Part shown: positions 8,882 to 17,161 of the stretch, in pieces
How positions within the stretch are numbered: the first letter of the stretch is position 1
How the letters are laid out: the number at the start of each line of letters is the position of its first letter
From: Streptomyces marincola
Lineage (GTDB): Bacteria; Actinomycetota; Actinomycetes; Streptomycetales; Streptomycetaceae
Direction: 5' to 3'
Assembly: GCF_020410765.1 (NCBI RefSeq)
Contig: NZ_CP084541.1
Span: 3,662,501 to 3,726,500, forward strand
DNA: 64,000 nt
Made by a program: the position numbers and the translations under genes
The notes under the pieces: model-generated
Seen by the model: the letters and a program-made list of their open reading frames with translations, nothing else
What the model was told of the DNA's origin: nothing
The model's database searches: none

Positions 8882-9502
8882 TCAGAGCCAGCCGCGCTCG
8901 CGCGCGATACGGGCCGCGGCGTGGCGGTTCTCCGCCCCCAGCTTCGCGACCGCCGCCGACAGGTAGTTCCGCACCGTGCCGGGCGCCAGAGCCGCCCGCG
9001 CCGCGATCTCGGCGATCGGCGCGCCCGTTTCCGCCAGGTCGAGCAACTCCGCCTCCCTCGGGGTCAGCGGCGAGTCGCCCGCGCTGATCGCGTCGGCCGC
9101 GAGGTCGGGATCGACGTAGCGGTTGCCCGCCCGGACCGACCTGATGATCTCGGCGAGGCGCTGCGCGGACAGCGTCTTGGGCACGAACGCCCGCACCCCC
9201 GCCGCCAGCGCCCGTTTCAGGTCCCCGGGCCGCCCGTGCGAGGTCACGATCATCGTGGCGCACCCGGGCAGCCGCGTCCGCAGCGCGTCGGCCACCGCCA
9301 CCCCGTCCTCGCCCGGCATCTGGAGGTCGAGCACGGCCACGTCGGGCCGCTGCGCGAGCGCCGTCGCCAGCGCCTCGGGCCCCGACGCGGCCTCGGCGAC
9401 GACGGTCAGGTCGTCCTCAAGCGCGAGGAGCGCGGCGAGCGCCCCCCGGATGAGGTGTTCGTCGTCGGCGAGGAGCACCCTGATCTCCCGCGCCCCCGTC
9501 AT
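8882..9502 (-). CDS. LuxR/NarL-type response regulator
   Basis: This 206-residue regulator has a receiver domain (acidic DDEH near residues 13-16, phospho-Asp in VLDLQMPGEDG near residue 57, Ser in VTSHG, Lys in VPKTLS). A C-terminal LuxR helix-turn-helix follows (LTPREAELLDLAETG, IAARAALAPGTVRNYLSAAVAKLG). Its ATG overlaps the stop of the upstream kinase gene (ATGA), so the two are translationally coupled and form a two-component pair of DesKR/LiaRS type. The neighbouring upstream ABC transporter, in the same direction, is the likely target. Confidence 0.93.
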   Translation of the reverse strand: MTGAREIRVLLADDEHLIRGALAALLALEDDLTVVAEAASGPEALATALAQRPDVAVLDLQMPGEDGVAVADALRTRLPGCATMIVTSHGRPGDLKRALAAGVRAFVPKTLSAQRLAEIIRSVRAGNRYVDPDLAADAISAGDSPLTPREAELLDLAETGAPIAEIAARAALAPGTVRNYLSAAVAKLGAENRHAAARIARERGWL

Positions 9503-10806
9503 TCGGCTGCCCTCACCGGCACGCGCGCCACCAGCCGGAACGTGTCGCCCCCCGCGCGCCCCGCGCTGAGCGAGCCGCCGAGCGCGACGACCCGCTCCCG
9601 CAGCCCGGCGAGCCCTGTGCCCCCGCCCCCGTCCGCCGGCTCGGCGCCGCCCCCCGCCTCAGGGCCGCCCCCCGACTCCGGGCCGTCCGCCGGCACGCCG
9701 TCGTTCTCCATCTCAAGCACCGCCTCGCCCTCCGCGGTCCTGTGCAGCCGCACCGTGCAGCGACCCGCCGCCGCGTGCCGCAGCACGTTCGTCGTGCCCT
9801 CGCGCACCACCCAGCCCAGCGCCGACTGGACCGGCGCGGGCAGCGGCCCGGCACTCCCGGGCGCGTCGTCCCCGAAGTCCCCGATCCGGCTGCTCTCCTC
9901 AAGCTCCTCGATCGCGCACACGATGCCCGCCGCCTGGAGCACCCCGCGCGCCCCGACCAGCTCCGTGTGCAGGTCGGCCTGCCGGTAGCCGCGCACCACG
10001 TCGCGGATCTCGCGCTGCGAGTCCCTGGCGATGCGCTGCACCTCCGCCATCTGGCCCGAGGCCGCCGCCGTGTCGCGCGTGAGCAGCTGCGCGGCCAGTT
10101 CGCTCTTGAGCGCGATCACCGACAGGTTGCGGCCGAGCACGTCGTGCAGGTCGCGGCCGAACCGCAGCCGTTCCTCCGCCACCGCGAGCCGCGCCTCGGT
10201 CTCCCGCGCCTCGTCCAGCCGGTGCACCACGCGCAACGTCCACCCCGAGGCCCGGTAGGTGAGGGCGAACAGGGCGATGGCCCCCGTGACCGTGCCGAGG
10301 ACCACCGCTTGCTGGGCGGCCTGCGCGCCGTTCACGAACAGGATCGCGGCGCAGACCGGCACGGGCGCCGCCGCGAGGGCGCAGGCGCGGCCGAACGGCA
10401 GCACGAGCATCACGGGGCCGGAGAAGTAGATCGCGACGTAGGTGGCGACCGCGAGCCCCTCGTCGGGCAGCGCGCCGGCCGGGACCCCGACGGCCGTCAG
10501 CGCGCCGATCACCCCGGTCACCGCGCAGAACGCCACCAGCAGCCGGTCAGGGCGGTCCAGACCCCCCACGTAGTGCCGCAGACCCGCGCGGGTCAGCAGC
10601 ACGCCGAGCACGATGTGCGCCAGGAGCGCGGCGCACAGCAGGACGACCACCCACCACACGCTGTCGCCGGTCGCGCGCCCCAGCAGGGCGACGGTCAGCA
10701 CGACCTCGGCCAGCGCGAAGCTGTACAGCGACCACGCGAAGTAGTGGTGCACCCGGGCGCGCTGGCTGGAGCGCCGGATGCCGTCCATCCAGCCGGTCGC
10801 GCGCAT
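9499..10806 (-). CDS. sensor histidine kinase (HisKA_3, DesK-like)
   Basis: The 435-residue membrane kinase has five or six hydrophobic segments in its first 190 residues and no large external loop. A dimerisation/phosphoacceptor helix carries His in FGRDLHDVLGRNLSVIALK. The C-terminal HATPase has the N box (REGTTNVLRHA) and a G box (GGGGTGLAGLRERV). It should phosphorylate the overlapping response regulator. The lack of an external domain suggests sensing within the membrane, as for DesK. ATG 10806 has a GAGGAG ribosome binding site. It lies 77 bases after the ABC permease gene and is probably cotranscribed with it. Confidence 0.93.
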   Translation of the reverse strand: MRATGWMDGIRRSSQRARVHHYFAWSLYSFALAEVVLTVALLGRATGDSVWWVVVLLCAALLAHIVLGVLLTRAGLRHYVGGLDRPDRLLVAFCAVTGVIGALTAVGVPAGALPDEGLAVATYVAIYFSGPVMLVLPFGRACALAAAPVPVCAAILFVNGAQAAQQAVVLGTVTGAIALFALTYRASGWTLRVVHRLDEARETEARLAVAEERLRFGRDLHDVLGRNLSVIALKSELAAQLLTRDTAAASGQMAEVQRIARDSQREIRDVVRGYRQADLHTELVGARGVLQAAGIVCAIEELEESSRIGDFGDDAPGSAGPLPAPVQSALGWVVREGTTNVLRHAAAGRCTVRLHRTAEGEAVLEMENDGVPADGPESGGGPEAGGGAEPADGGGGTGLAGLRERVVALGGSLSAGRAGGDTFRLVARVPVRAAE

Positions 10807-10852
10807 CGGATGCTCCTCACTCGCCGAACGGGCGGCCTGGCCGGCGGCCGGC

Positions 10853-10897
10853 GCCCCGTTTCGTGTCGCGGCTGCCGCCCCGTTCAGTGTCGCGGCT
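10853..10897. repeat. 24-bp-spaced tandem duplication at the permease 3' end
   Basis: Two near-identical 21-base copies (GCCCCGTTTCGTGTCGCGGCT and its CAG variant) lie at 10853-10873 and 10877-10897. The second copy covers the permease stop codon at 10884-10886; the first lies in the gap to the kinase gene. This looks like a local slippage duplication. Confidence 0.6.
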
Positions 10898-11723
10898 CCC
10901 AGCGGAACCGGCGGCGGACCGCGTACACGCCGAACGCCGTCCAGGCCACCGCCAGGGCCATGGCGCCCAGTATTTCAGCGCCGCTCTCGCCGCCGGTCCA
11001 CCCGGCCCTGATCAGGTCGACCGCCGGCGTCAGCGGCAGGAACCGGCAGATCTCCGCGAGGGTGTCGGGCAGCACGCCGAGCGGGACGTAGAGACCCGAG
11101 CCGACCGCCGAGACCAGCAGCAGCGGCATGCCGGTGACCTGCGCGCTCTCCACGGTCTTGCTGAACGCGGCCGTGACGGTGGCGAACGTCGCGAGCACCG
11201 CGATGCCCAGCACAAGACCGAGCAGGAGCAGCGGGACCGAGGCGGGCGTGCTCACGTCGAGCACCACGGAGCCGCCGATCAGCAGGACGGCGCACTGCGC
11301 GAGCGCGAGCGCCGTGGCGGGCACCGCGGCGCCGACCAGGATCTCGCCGTCGCTCAGCTCGCCGGTGCGCAGCCGCTTCAGCACGCCCTCCTCGCGGCGC
11401 GTCACGTAGGTGGGCACGAGCCCCAGGTAGACCACCAGGAGCAGCACCATGCCGATGCCGCCGGTGAGGACCGAGTCGGCGCGGTTGAGACCCGTGCCTG
11501 CCAGGTCCAGTTCCTCGGACGTCGACCACGAGCCCGCGATCATCAGGACGGGGACCAGCAGGGAAACGGTCAGCGCGCCGCGGTTGCGCAGCAGCAGCGT
11601 CAGCTCCGCGCGCGCCAGGGCGCGCACGCGGCGCAGGCTCGCGGCGCTCGGCAGGCCCCAGTTGACCGGCGGTGCCTTCGGCGCCTTCCGCGCCGTCGGT
11701 GTCGTCGTCTGCTGTGCGCTCAT
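10884..11723 (-). CDS. ABC-2 type transporter permease
   Basis: The 279-residue membrane subunit has a short basic N terminus followed by about six hydrophobic segments (ALTVSLLVPVLMIAG, GIGMVLLLVVYLGLVPTYV, LALAQCAVLLIGG, VPLLLLGLVLGIAVLATFATV, LLLVSAVGSGLYVPLGVLP, and the last at AMALAVAWTAFGVYAV). The characteristic ABC-2 EEGVLKRLRTGELSDGEIL loop follows the second one. It pairs with the ATPase encoded immediately upstream (ATGA stop/start overlap) to form an exporter of lipids, peptides or drugs. An AGGAGG ribosome binding site precedes the ATG. The downstream two-component system probably regulates it or detects its substrate. Confidence 0.92.
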   Translation of the reverse strand: MSAQQTTTPTARKAPKAPPVNWGLPSAASLRRVRALARAELTLLLRNRGALTVSLLVPVLMIAGSWSTSEELDLAGTGLNRADSVLTGGIGMVLLLVVYLGLVPTYVTRREEGVLKRLRTGELSDGEILVGAAVPATALALAQCAVLLIGGSVVLDVSTPASVPLLLLGLVLGIAVLATFATVTAAFSKTVESAQVTGMPLLLVSAVGSGLYVPLGVLPDTLAEICRFLPLTPAVDLIRAGWTGGESGAEILGAMALAVAWTAFGVYAVRRRFRWEPRH

Positions 11724-12634
11724 CGTGCCGCCTCCTGGGTGATGGAGAGGAAGACCTCTTCGAGGGTCGCCGCGCGCGCGTCGAGGTCGGCCAGCTCGAC
11801 GCCGGCCTCCTGGGCCCACACCAGCAGCCTGGTCAGGTCCTTCTGGACGTCGTGGGTCTGCGCGTCGACCTTGCCCTGCCACACGTCCACGGGACCCGGC
11901 AGCGGCAGGTGCGCCGGGTCGAGCCCCCGCGGCAGCCGGAACCGGATGCGGGCGGGCCTGGCCGCCATGACCTCGGCCGGGGTGCCGGTGACGCTGATGC
12001 GCCCGGCGCTCATGATGGCGATGCGGTCGCTGAGGTCCTGGGCCTCTTCCAGGTAGTGCGTGGTCAGCACGATGGTGACGCCCTGGTCGCGCAGGCCGCG
12101 CACGACCTGCCAGGTGTCCTTCCTCGCCTGGGCGTCGAGGCCGGTCGACGGCTCGTCGAGGAACAGCACGCGCGGGCGGCCGGTCAGCGCGAGCGCGAGG
12201 TCGAGCCTGCGCCGTTCGCCGCCGGAGAGCTGCTTGACGCGCACGTCGGCCCGGCCGGCCAGGCCGACCTGGGTCAGTACCTCGATGGGCGGAACGGGCT
12301 CGCTGATGCAGCCCGCCCACATGCGGGCGGTCTCCATGACGGTCAGGTCGGCGGGGAACCCGGCCTCCTGGAGCATCACGCCGGTGTACGGGCGGACGCG
12401 GGCGCGTTCGCGGTACGGGTCGTACCCCAGGACGCGCACCTCGCCGGCGGTCGGCGGGGCCAGCCCTTCGAGCAGTTCGACGGTGGAGGTCTTGCCGGCG
12501 CCATTGGTGCCGAGCAGGCCGAAGATCTCGCCCTGCCGCACCGAGAAGTCCACGCCGCGGACGGCCTCGAACCCGTCCGCGCCGCTGCCCCCGTAGCGCC
12601 TCCTGAGGCCGCTCACTTCGATGACGTTGTCCAT
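11720..12634 (-). CDS. ABC transporter ATP-binding protein
   Basis: This 304-residue DrrA-like ATPase powers the ABC-2 permease. Visible motifs are Walker A (GTNGAGKTST, with Thr where Pro is usual), the signature LSGGERRRLDLALAL, Walker B (RVLFLDEPSTGLD) and the switch His (TTHYLEEAQ). A C-terminal accessory region (about 215-304), typical of exporters of this class, follows. The ATG at 12634 is chosen because the family begins a few residues before the beta strand IEVSGLRRRYG. The longer upstream frame reads into non-coding sequence. It heads the four-gene unit ATPase-permease-kinase-regulator. Confidence 0.94.
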   Translation of the reverse strand: MDNVIEVSGLRRRYGGSGADGFEAVRGVDFSVRQGEIFGLLGTNGAGKTSTVELLEGLAPPTAGEVRVLGYDPYRERARVRPYTGVMLQEAGFPADLTVMETARMWAGCISEPVPPIEVLTQVGLAGRADVRVKQLSGGERRRLDLALALTGRPRVLFLDEPSTGLDAQARKDTWQVVRGLRDQGVTIVLTTHYLEEAQDLSDRIAIMSAGRISVTGTPAEVMAARPARIRFRLPRGLDPAHLPLPGPVDVWQGKVDAQTHDVQKDLTRLLVWAQEAGVELADLDARAATLEEVFLSITQEAAR

Positions 12635-12810
12635 GTGCTCAAGCCTCGGGCCGGGGAACGCGCCCCGGCAGTGCCGACTGTCATGGATGCGGATGACAAA
12701 TGTCAGAACGCGCCGCGGCTGTCCCGGCGGCTCGCGCACGCGGGGACCGCGGGCCGGGCGCACCACAAGAGGTGATGTGCGTCACAGCGGTCACAGGAGG
12801 CGGACACGAC

Positions 12811-12842
12811 GAAGGGCCCGGCTCTTTCGAACCGGGCCCTTC
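12811..12842 (-). terminator. hairpin terminator after tRNA-Gly
   Basis: A perfect 11-bp inverted repeat (GAAGGGCCCGG with its complement, 10-base loop) lies just downstream of the tRNA-Gly(GCC) gene. There is no long T tract. Confidence 0.7.
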
Positions 12843-12849
12843 GACCACG

Positions 12850-12922
12850 AGCGGACGACGAGATTCGAACTCGCGACCCTCACCTTGGCAAGGTGATGCT
12901 CTACCAACTGAGCCACGTCCGC
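12850..12922 (-). tRNA. tRNA-Gly (anticodon GCC)
   Basis: This is a complete cloverleaf. The acceptor strands GCGGACG/CGTCCGC pair, the D arm contains GCTCAGTTGGTAGAGC, the anticodon loop is TTGCCAA between ACCT/AGGT stems, and the T arm has GTTCGAATC. The 3' CCA is not encoded. It is transcribed away from the second tRNA-Gly gene only 41 bases upstream, so the two are likely a cotranscribed pair. Confidence 0.95.
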
Positions 12923-12963
12923 ACGACACTCACTATACCCGACCCTGGTCGGGGCCAGTGGGC

Positions 12964-13038
12964 TGGAGCGGGTGACAGGAATCGCACACTGCGCCTCCCT
13001 CTTGGAAAGAGGGTGTTCTGCTACTGAACTACACCCGC
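12964..13038 (-). tRNA. tRNA-Gly (anticodon TCC)
   Basis: The acceptor stem GCGGGTG/CACCCGC is perfect, and the anticodon loop TTTCCAA is framed by CCCTC/GAGGG, giving a UCC anticodon. The T arm carries GATTCCTGTC, a less usual sequence that still fits the tRNA-Gly(UCC) known from actinobacteria. The 3' CCA is encoded (TGG at 12964-12966 on the plus strand). It forms a tandem pair with tRNA-Gly(GCC). Confidence 0.93.
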
Positions 13039-13128
13039 GCGGCTCCCGGGGTTCGGGCCTTGTTCCTGCCCTGCCCCGCGGCGCGCTCCAGACTCTAGCC
13101 GATCAACCCGGGTTCATGGCAAGTCGGC

Positions 13129-13458
13129 TCAACGGACGGTCGCGTGTGCCTCGTTGAAGGCGTCGTAGACCTTCTTCGGGATGCGGCCCCTGGCCGGCAC
13201 GCCGAAGCCGTTGGACTCCGCCCACGCCCGGACCGCCTTGGGGTCGGGGGCCACGGCGGTGTGGTGGAACGCCCGGCCGGACCTGGCGCGCTTGCGGCCG
13301 GCCTCCACGTAGGGCGCGAGCGCGGTGCGCAGCTTCTCGGCGTTGTGGGAGCTGAGGTCGATCTCGTACGTCTTTCCGTCGAGTCCGAAGGCAACCGTTT
13401 CCGACGCCTCTCCGCCGTCGATGTCATCGGCGAGGGTGACCACTACACGCTGTGCCAC
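13129..13458 (-). CDS. lsrL: Lsr2-family nucleoid-associated protein (LsrL type)
   Basis: The 109-residue protein has the N-terminal Lsr2 oligomerisation domain (MAQRVVVTLADDIDGGEA, then FGLDGKTYEIDLSSHNAEKLRTALAPYVEAGRK). The C-terminal DNA-binding domain has the minor-groove RGR hook (VPARGRIPKKVYDAF). Lsr2 proteins bridge AT-rich DNA and silence foreign genes. Streptomycetes usually have two paralogues, and the one next to the purSQL operon is LsrL in S. coelicolor, hence the symbol. The start codon is GTG with AAGGA upstream. It is divergent from purS across an AT-rich gap that could itself bind Lsr2. Confidence 0.92.
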   Translation of the reverse strand: MAQRVVVTLADDIDGGEASETVAFGLDGKTYEIDLSSHNAEKLRTALAPYVEAGRKRARSGRAFHHTAVAPDPKAVRAWAESNGFGVPARGRIPKKVYDAFNEAHATVR

Positions 13459-13797
13459 GGATATCCGGTCCTTCCGGGAGGCGCGCTGTGCCCGGCGGTC
13501 CGAGGTCCGTTACCGCCGAATCACGTGCAGCGACGCTGGCTCCCACTCGTTCGCGAGTATGGTTCTTTGTATTTGTACTGTGTCGGGCACAGTAATGCGA
13601 GGCGATGAATTCGGTCACTTCATCATCCTCGTGCCAGGACCATACTTTTTCTTGGCCGATTCTTGGAGGGGTTTCCTGCCTCGATACCTTAACGTGACCT
13701 CGACTTCCGATATCTACTCGCGTAGATTTCTCCTGCGGGTACGCTGAGCGGTGCAGCGTCAAGCATCAACACCACCGCACCACCACCGGGAGTACCA
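13459..13797. other. AT-rich divergent promoter region, lsrL/purS
   Basis: This 339-base gap is clearly lower in GC than its surroundings, especially 13555-13740. It holds a 19-base dyad (13576-13594), a second small palindrome (ATCTAC-TCGC-GTAGAT around 13711-13728), and candidate AT-rich -10 elements in both directions. I see no convincing gene. Confidence 0.6.
13576..13594. promoter_or_regulatory. 19-base dyad, candidate operator
   Basis: TACTGTG and CACAGTA form perfect 7-base arms around the 5-base centre TCGGG, in the divergent lsrL/purS promoter region. The spacing suits a dimeric repressor; the protein is unknown. Confidence 0.45.
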
Positions 13798-14049
13798 GTG
13801 GCTCGCGTCGTAGTCGACGTCATGCTCAAGCCGGAGATCCTCGACCCTCAGGGGCAGGCGGTGCAGCGCGCACTGCCACGCCTCGGGTTCGACGGCGTCT
13901 CCGACGTCCGCCAGGGCAAGCGATTCGAACTGGAGCTGGCAGGGCCCGTCGACGACGCGGCGCTCGACCGGGTCAGGGAGATGGCTCGCACGTTTCTCGC
14001 CAACACGGTGATCGAGGACTTCCGGGTGCGCGTGGAGGAGGAACAGTGA
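13798..14049 (+). CDS. purS: phosphoribosylformylglycinamidine synthase subunit PurS
   Basis: This small 83-residue subunit dimerises and bridges PurL and PurQ in FGAM synthase (fourth purine step). Its sequence fits the family (VVVDVMLKPEILDPQGQAVQRALPRLGF and VRQGKRFELEL). The GTG start is preceded by GGGAG. Its stop overlaps the purQ start (GTGA), so the purSQL unit is translationally coupled. Transcription probably begins in the AT-rich region shared with lsrL. Confidence 0.96.
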   Translation: MARVVVDVMLKPEILDPQGQAVQRALPRLGFDGVSDVRQGKRFELELAGPVDDAALDRVREMARTFLANTVIEDFRVRVEEEQ

Positions 14050-14723
14050 CCACCCGTGTGGGAGTCGTCACATTTCCCGGCTCACTCGACGACCGCGACG
14101 CCTTGCGCGCGGTAAAGCTCGCGGGCGCCGAGCCCGTCGCGCTCTGGCACGCGGACAAAGACCTGCACCAGGTCGATGCCGTGATCCTTCCTGGTGGTTT
14201 CTCCTACGGGGACTATCTGCGCTGCGGCGCCATCGCGCGTTTCTCCCCCGTGATGGAGACGATCATCGAGCAGTCCCGGGCCGGCCTTCCCGTGCTTGGC
14301 ATCTGCAATGGTTTCCAGTTGCTGTGTGAATCACACCTGCTGCCCGGCGCCCTGACGCGCAACGACCACCTGCACTTCATCTGCCGCGACCAGCGGCTGC
14401 GCGTCGAGAACGCGGAGACCGCCTGGACCGGCGACTACGCGCCCGGCCAGGAGATCACCATCCCCCTGAAGAACGGCGAGGGCGGCTACGTGGCCGACGA
14501 GCGCACCCTCGACGAACTGGAGGCCGAGGGGCGGGTGGTCTTCCGCTACCTCGACGTCAACCCGAACGGCTCGCGCCGCGACATCGCCGGCATCACCAAC
14601 GCCGCGGGCAACGTCGTCGGCCTGATGCCGCACCCGGAGCACGCGGTCGAGGCCCTGACCGGCCCGACCACCGACGGGCTCCCGTTCTTCACCTCGGTCC
14701 TCAAGAAGCTGGTCAGCGCATGA
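14046..14723 (+). CDS. purQ: phosphoribosylformylglycinamidine synthase subunit PurQ (glutaminase)
   Basis: PurQ releases ammonia from glutamine for PurL. The 225-residue class I amidotransferase shows RVGVVTFPGSLDDRDA, the oxyanion strand ILPGGFSYGDYLRCGAIA, the nucleophile Cys in VLGICNGFQLLCE (about residue 86), and the His/Glu pair in MPHPEHAVE. The GTG start overlaps the purS stop, and the purQ stop overlaps the purL ATG. Confidence 0.97.
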   Translation: MTTRVGVVTFPGSLDDRDALRAVKLAGAEPVALWHADKDLHQVDAVILPGGFSYGDYLRCGAIARFSPVMETIIEQSRAGLPVLGICNGFQLLCESHLLPGALTRNDHLHFICRDQRLRVENAETAWTGDYAPGQEITIPLKNGEGGYVADERTLDELEAEGRVVFRYLDVNPNGSRRDIAGITNAAGNVVGLMPHPEHAVEALTGPTTDGLPFFTSVLKKLVSA

Positions 14724-16990
14724 GCACCCGCAGCACCCCGGCCGCCCTCGACACCGTCGAGCATGCCGCGAGCACCCCGGATTCCGCACAGCCCTGGGCC
14801 GAACTCGGCCTCAAAGCGGACGAGTACGAGCGCATCCGCACCATCCTCGGCCGCCGCCCGACGGGCGCCGAGCTGGCCATGTACTCGGTGATGTGGTCGG
14901 AGCACTGCTCCTACAAGTCGAGCAAGGTCCACCTGCGGCAGTTCGGCGAGAAGGCCCCGGCGAGCGACGCGATGCTGGTCGGCATCGGGGAGAACGCGGG
15001 CGTCGTCGACGTCGGCCAGGGCTACGCGGTCACGTTCAAGGTCGAGTCGCACAACCACCCGTCCTACATCGAGCCCTACCAGGGCGCCGCGACGGGCATC
15101 GGCGGCATCGTCCGCGACATCCTCGCCATGGGCGCCAGGCCCGTCGCCGTCATGGACCCGCTGCGCTTCGGCGCGGCCGACCACCCCGACACGCGCCGCG
15201 TGCTGCCGGGCGTCGTCGCGGGCATCGGCGGCTACGGCAACTGCCTCGGCCTGCCCAACATCGGCGGCGAGGTCGTCTTCGACTCCTGCTACCAGGGCAA
15301 CCCGCTGGTCAACGCCCTGTGCGTGGGCGTCATGCGGCACGAGGACATCCACCTCGCCAAGGCGTCGGGACCCGGCAACAAGGTCATCCTCTACGGCGCC
15401 CGCACCGGCGGCGACGGGATCGGCGGCGTCTCCGTGCTGGCCTCGGAGACCTTCGACGACGAGGGGCCGGCCAAGCGGCCCGCGGTCCAGGTGGGCGACC
15501 CGTTCCAGGAGAAGCTGCTCATCGAGTGCACCCTTGAGGTCTTCGCCGAGGACCTGGTGGACGGCATTCAGGACCTGGGCGGCGCCGGCCTGTCCTGCGC
15601 CACGTCCGAGCTGGCCTCGGCCGGCTCAGGCGGCATGCGCGTCGACCTCGACGCCGTTCCGCTGCGCGACGCCTCGCTCTCCCCCGAGGAGATCCTGATG
15701 AGCGAGTCGCAGGAGCGGATGTGCGCCGTCGTCAGGCCGGAGAACGTCGACCGGTTCCTCGAGGTCTGCGCCAAGTGGGACGTCATCGCCACCGTCATCG
15801 GCGAGGTCACCGAGGGCGACCGGCTGGAGATCTACTGGCACGGCGAGCAGATCGTCGACGTGCCCCCGCGCACCGTGGCGCACGAGGGCCCGGTCTACCG
15901 CAGGCCGCTGGCCCGCCCGGAGTGGCAGGACGCGCTCCAGGCCGACGACGCCGCAGCGCTGCCCCGCCCCGAGGGCCCCGACCAGCTGCGCGAGCAGGTG
16001 CTGCGGCTGATCGCCTCGCCGAACCAGGCCGCCAAGACGTGGGTCACCGACCAGTACGACCGCTACGTGCTCGGCAACACCGTCCTCGCCCAGCCCGAGG
16101 ACGGCGGCATGATCCGCATCGACGAGGAGACCAACCTCGGCGTCGCCGTCGCCACCGACGGCAACGGCCGCTACGCCAAGCTCGACCCGTACGCCGGCGC
16201 GCAGCTGGCGCTGGCCGAGTCCTACCGGAACGTCGCGGCCACCGGCGCGCGCCCGCTGGCCGTGACCGACTGCCTGAACTTCGGCTCGCCCGAGGACCCG
16301 GCCGTCATGTGGCAGTTCGCGGAGGCCACCCGCGGCCTGGCCGACGCCTGCCTGGCCCTGGGCACCCCGGTCACCGGCGGCAACGTCTCGCTGTACAACC
16401 AGACGGGCGAGACCGCCATCCACCCCACGCCCGTGGTCGGCGTCCTCGGCGTCATCGACGACGTCACGCGCCGCACCCCGATCGCGTTCCGCGCCGAGGG
16501 GCAGCTGCTGTACCTGCTGGGCGACACCGCCGAGGAGTTCGGCGGCTCCGCCTGGTCCCAGGTGGTCCACGACCACCTCGGCGGCCTGCCGCCGCGCGTG
16601 GACCTCGAACGCGAGCGGCTGCTGGCCGAGGTGCTGATCGCCGCCTCGCGCGACGGCATGATCGACGCCGCCCACGACCTGTCGGACGGCGGTCTGGTCC
16701 AGGCGGTCGCGGAGTCCTGCCTGAAGGGCGGCCTGGGCGCGCGCCTGGTCGTGCCGGACGGACTGAGCGCGTTCACCTTCCTGTTCTCCGAGTCGGCGGG
16801 CCGCGCCGTGGTGGCCGTGCCGCGCGCCGAGGAGGTCAGGTTCACCGACATGTGCCGGGCCAGGGACCTGCCCGCGACCAGGATCGGCGTCGTCGACGGC
16901 GACGCGATCGAGGTGCAGGGCCAGTTCTCCGTCCCCCTGGCCGAACTGCGCGCGGCGCACGAGGCCACCCTGCCCGCCCTGTTCGCGTAA
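14720..16990 (+). CDS. purL: phosphoribosylformylglycinamidine synthase subunit PurL
   Basis: The 756-residue length marks the small, three-subunit (PurSQL) type. PurL uses ATP and channelled ammonia to turn FGAR into FGAM. Visible motifs include MWSEHCSYKSSK, VTFKVESHNHPSYIEPYQGAAT, GGIVRDILAMGARPVAVMD, the ATP-binding VILYGARTGGDGIGG, and in the second half TGARPLAVTDCLNFGSPEDP and GGNVSLYNQT. DLSDGGL occurs near the C terminus. It is coupled by ATGA to purQ, and an inverted repeat follows the stop. Confidence 0.97.
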   Translation: MSTRSTPAALDTVEHAASTPDSAQPWAELGLKADEYERIRTILGRRPTGAELAMYSVMWSEHCSYKSSKVHLRQFGEKAPASDAMLVGIGENAGVVDVGQGYAVTFKVESHNHPSYIEPYQGAATGIGGIVRDILAMGARPVAVMDPLRFGAADHPDTRRVLPGVVAGIGGYGNCLGLPNIGGEVVFDSCYQGNPLVNALCVGVMRHEDIHLAKASGPGNKVILYGARTGGDGIGGVSVLASETFDDEGPAKRPAVQVGDPFQEKLLIECTLEVFAEDLVDGIQDLGGAGLSCATSELASAGSGGMRVDLDAVPLRDASLSPEEILMSESQERMCAVVRPENVDRFLEVCAKWDVIATVIGEVTEGDRLEIYWHGEQIVDVPPRTVAHEGPVYRRPLARPEWQDALQADDAAALPRPEGPDQLREQVLRLIASPNQAAKTWVTDQYDRYVLGNTVLAQPEDGGMIRIDEETNLGVAVATDGNGRYAKLDPYAGAQLALAESYRNVAATGARPLAVTDCLNFGSPEDPAVMWQFAEATRGLADACLALGTPVTGGNVSLYNQTGETAIHPTPVVGVLGVIDDVTRRTPIAFRAEGQLLYLLGDTAEEFGGSAWSQVVHDHLGGLPPRVDLERERLLAEVLIAASRDGMIDAAHDLSDGGLVQAVAESCLKGGLGARLVVPDGLSAFTFLFSESAGRAVVAVPRAEEVRFTDMCRARDLPATRIGVVDGDAIEVQGQFSVPLAELRAAHEATLPALFA

Positions 16991-17012
16991 CGAGCGCGGG
17001 CGCGCGAGCCGT

Positions 17013-17045
17013 CGCGGCCACTACTCCCCGGGAGTAGTGGCCGCG
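17013..17045 (+). terminator. hairpin terminator after purL
   Basis: This is a perfect 16-bp inverted repeat (CGCGGCCACTACTCCC with its complement around one base), 23 bases after the purL stop. No T tract follows, which is common in Streptomyces. Confidence 0.7.
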
Positions 17046-17131
17046 CTGCGTGCGGCGGGCGCTGGGCGCCCGGGAGCCGCGCCCGGTGGCCTACGGGAAC
17101 GGAACGGCCCGCGCGGCCCCGCGGGTTCCGG

Positions 17132-17161
17132 CCCGGGGCGGCTTCCGGGGAACGCCCCGGG
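17132..17161 (-). terminator. hairpin terminator of the 17.2-kb minus-strand gene
   Basis: A 9-bp perfect stem (CCCGGGGCG/CGCCCCGGG) directly abuts the stop codon of the minus-strand gene. Confidence 0.55.

Noticed and set aside
10863..12056. Plus-strand frame of 397 codons opposite the ABC transporter
   Set aside because: It is an antisense shadow of the permease and ATPase genes, rich in Arg/Gln/His without any domain.
13325..13762. Short frames in the lsrL/purS gap (140 and 112 codons)
   Set aside because: They cross the AT-rich promoter area, lack Streptomyces codon bias and ribosome binding sites, and overlap lsrL.
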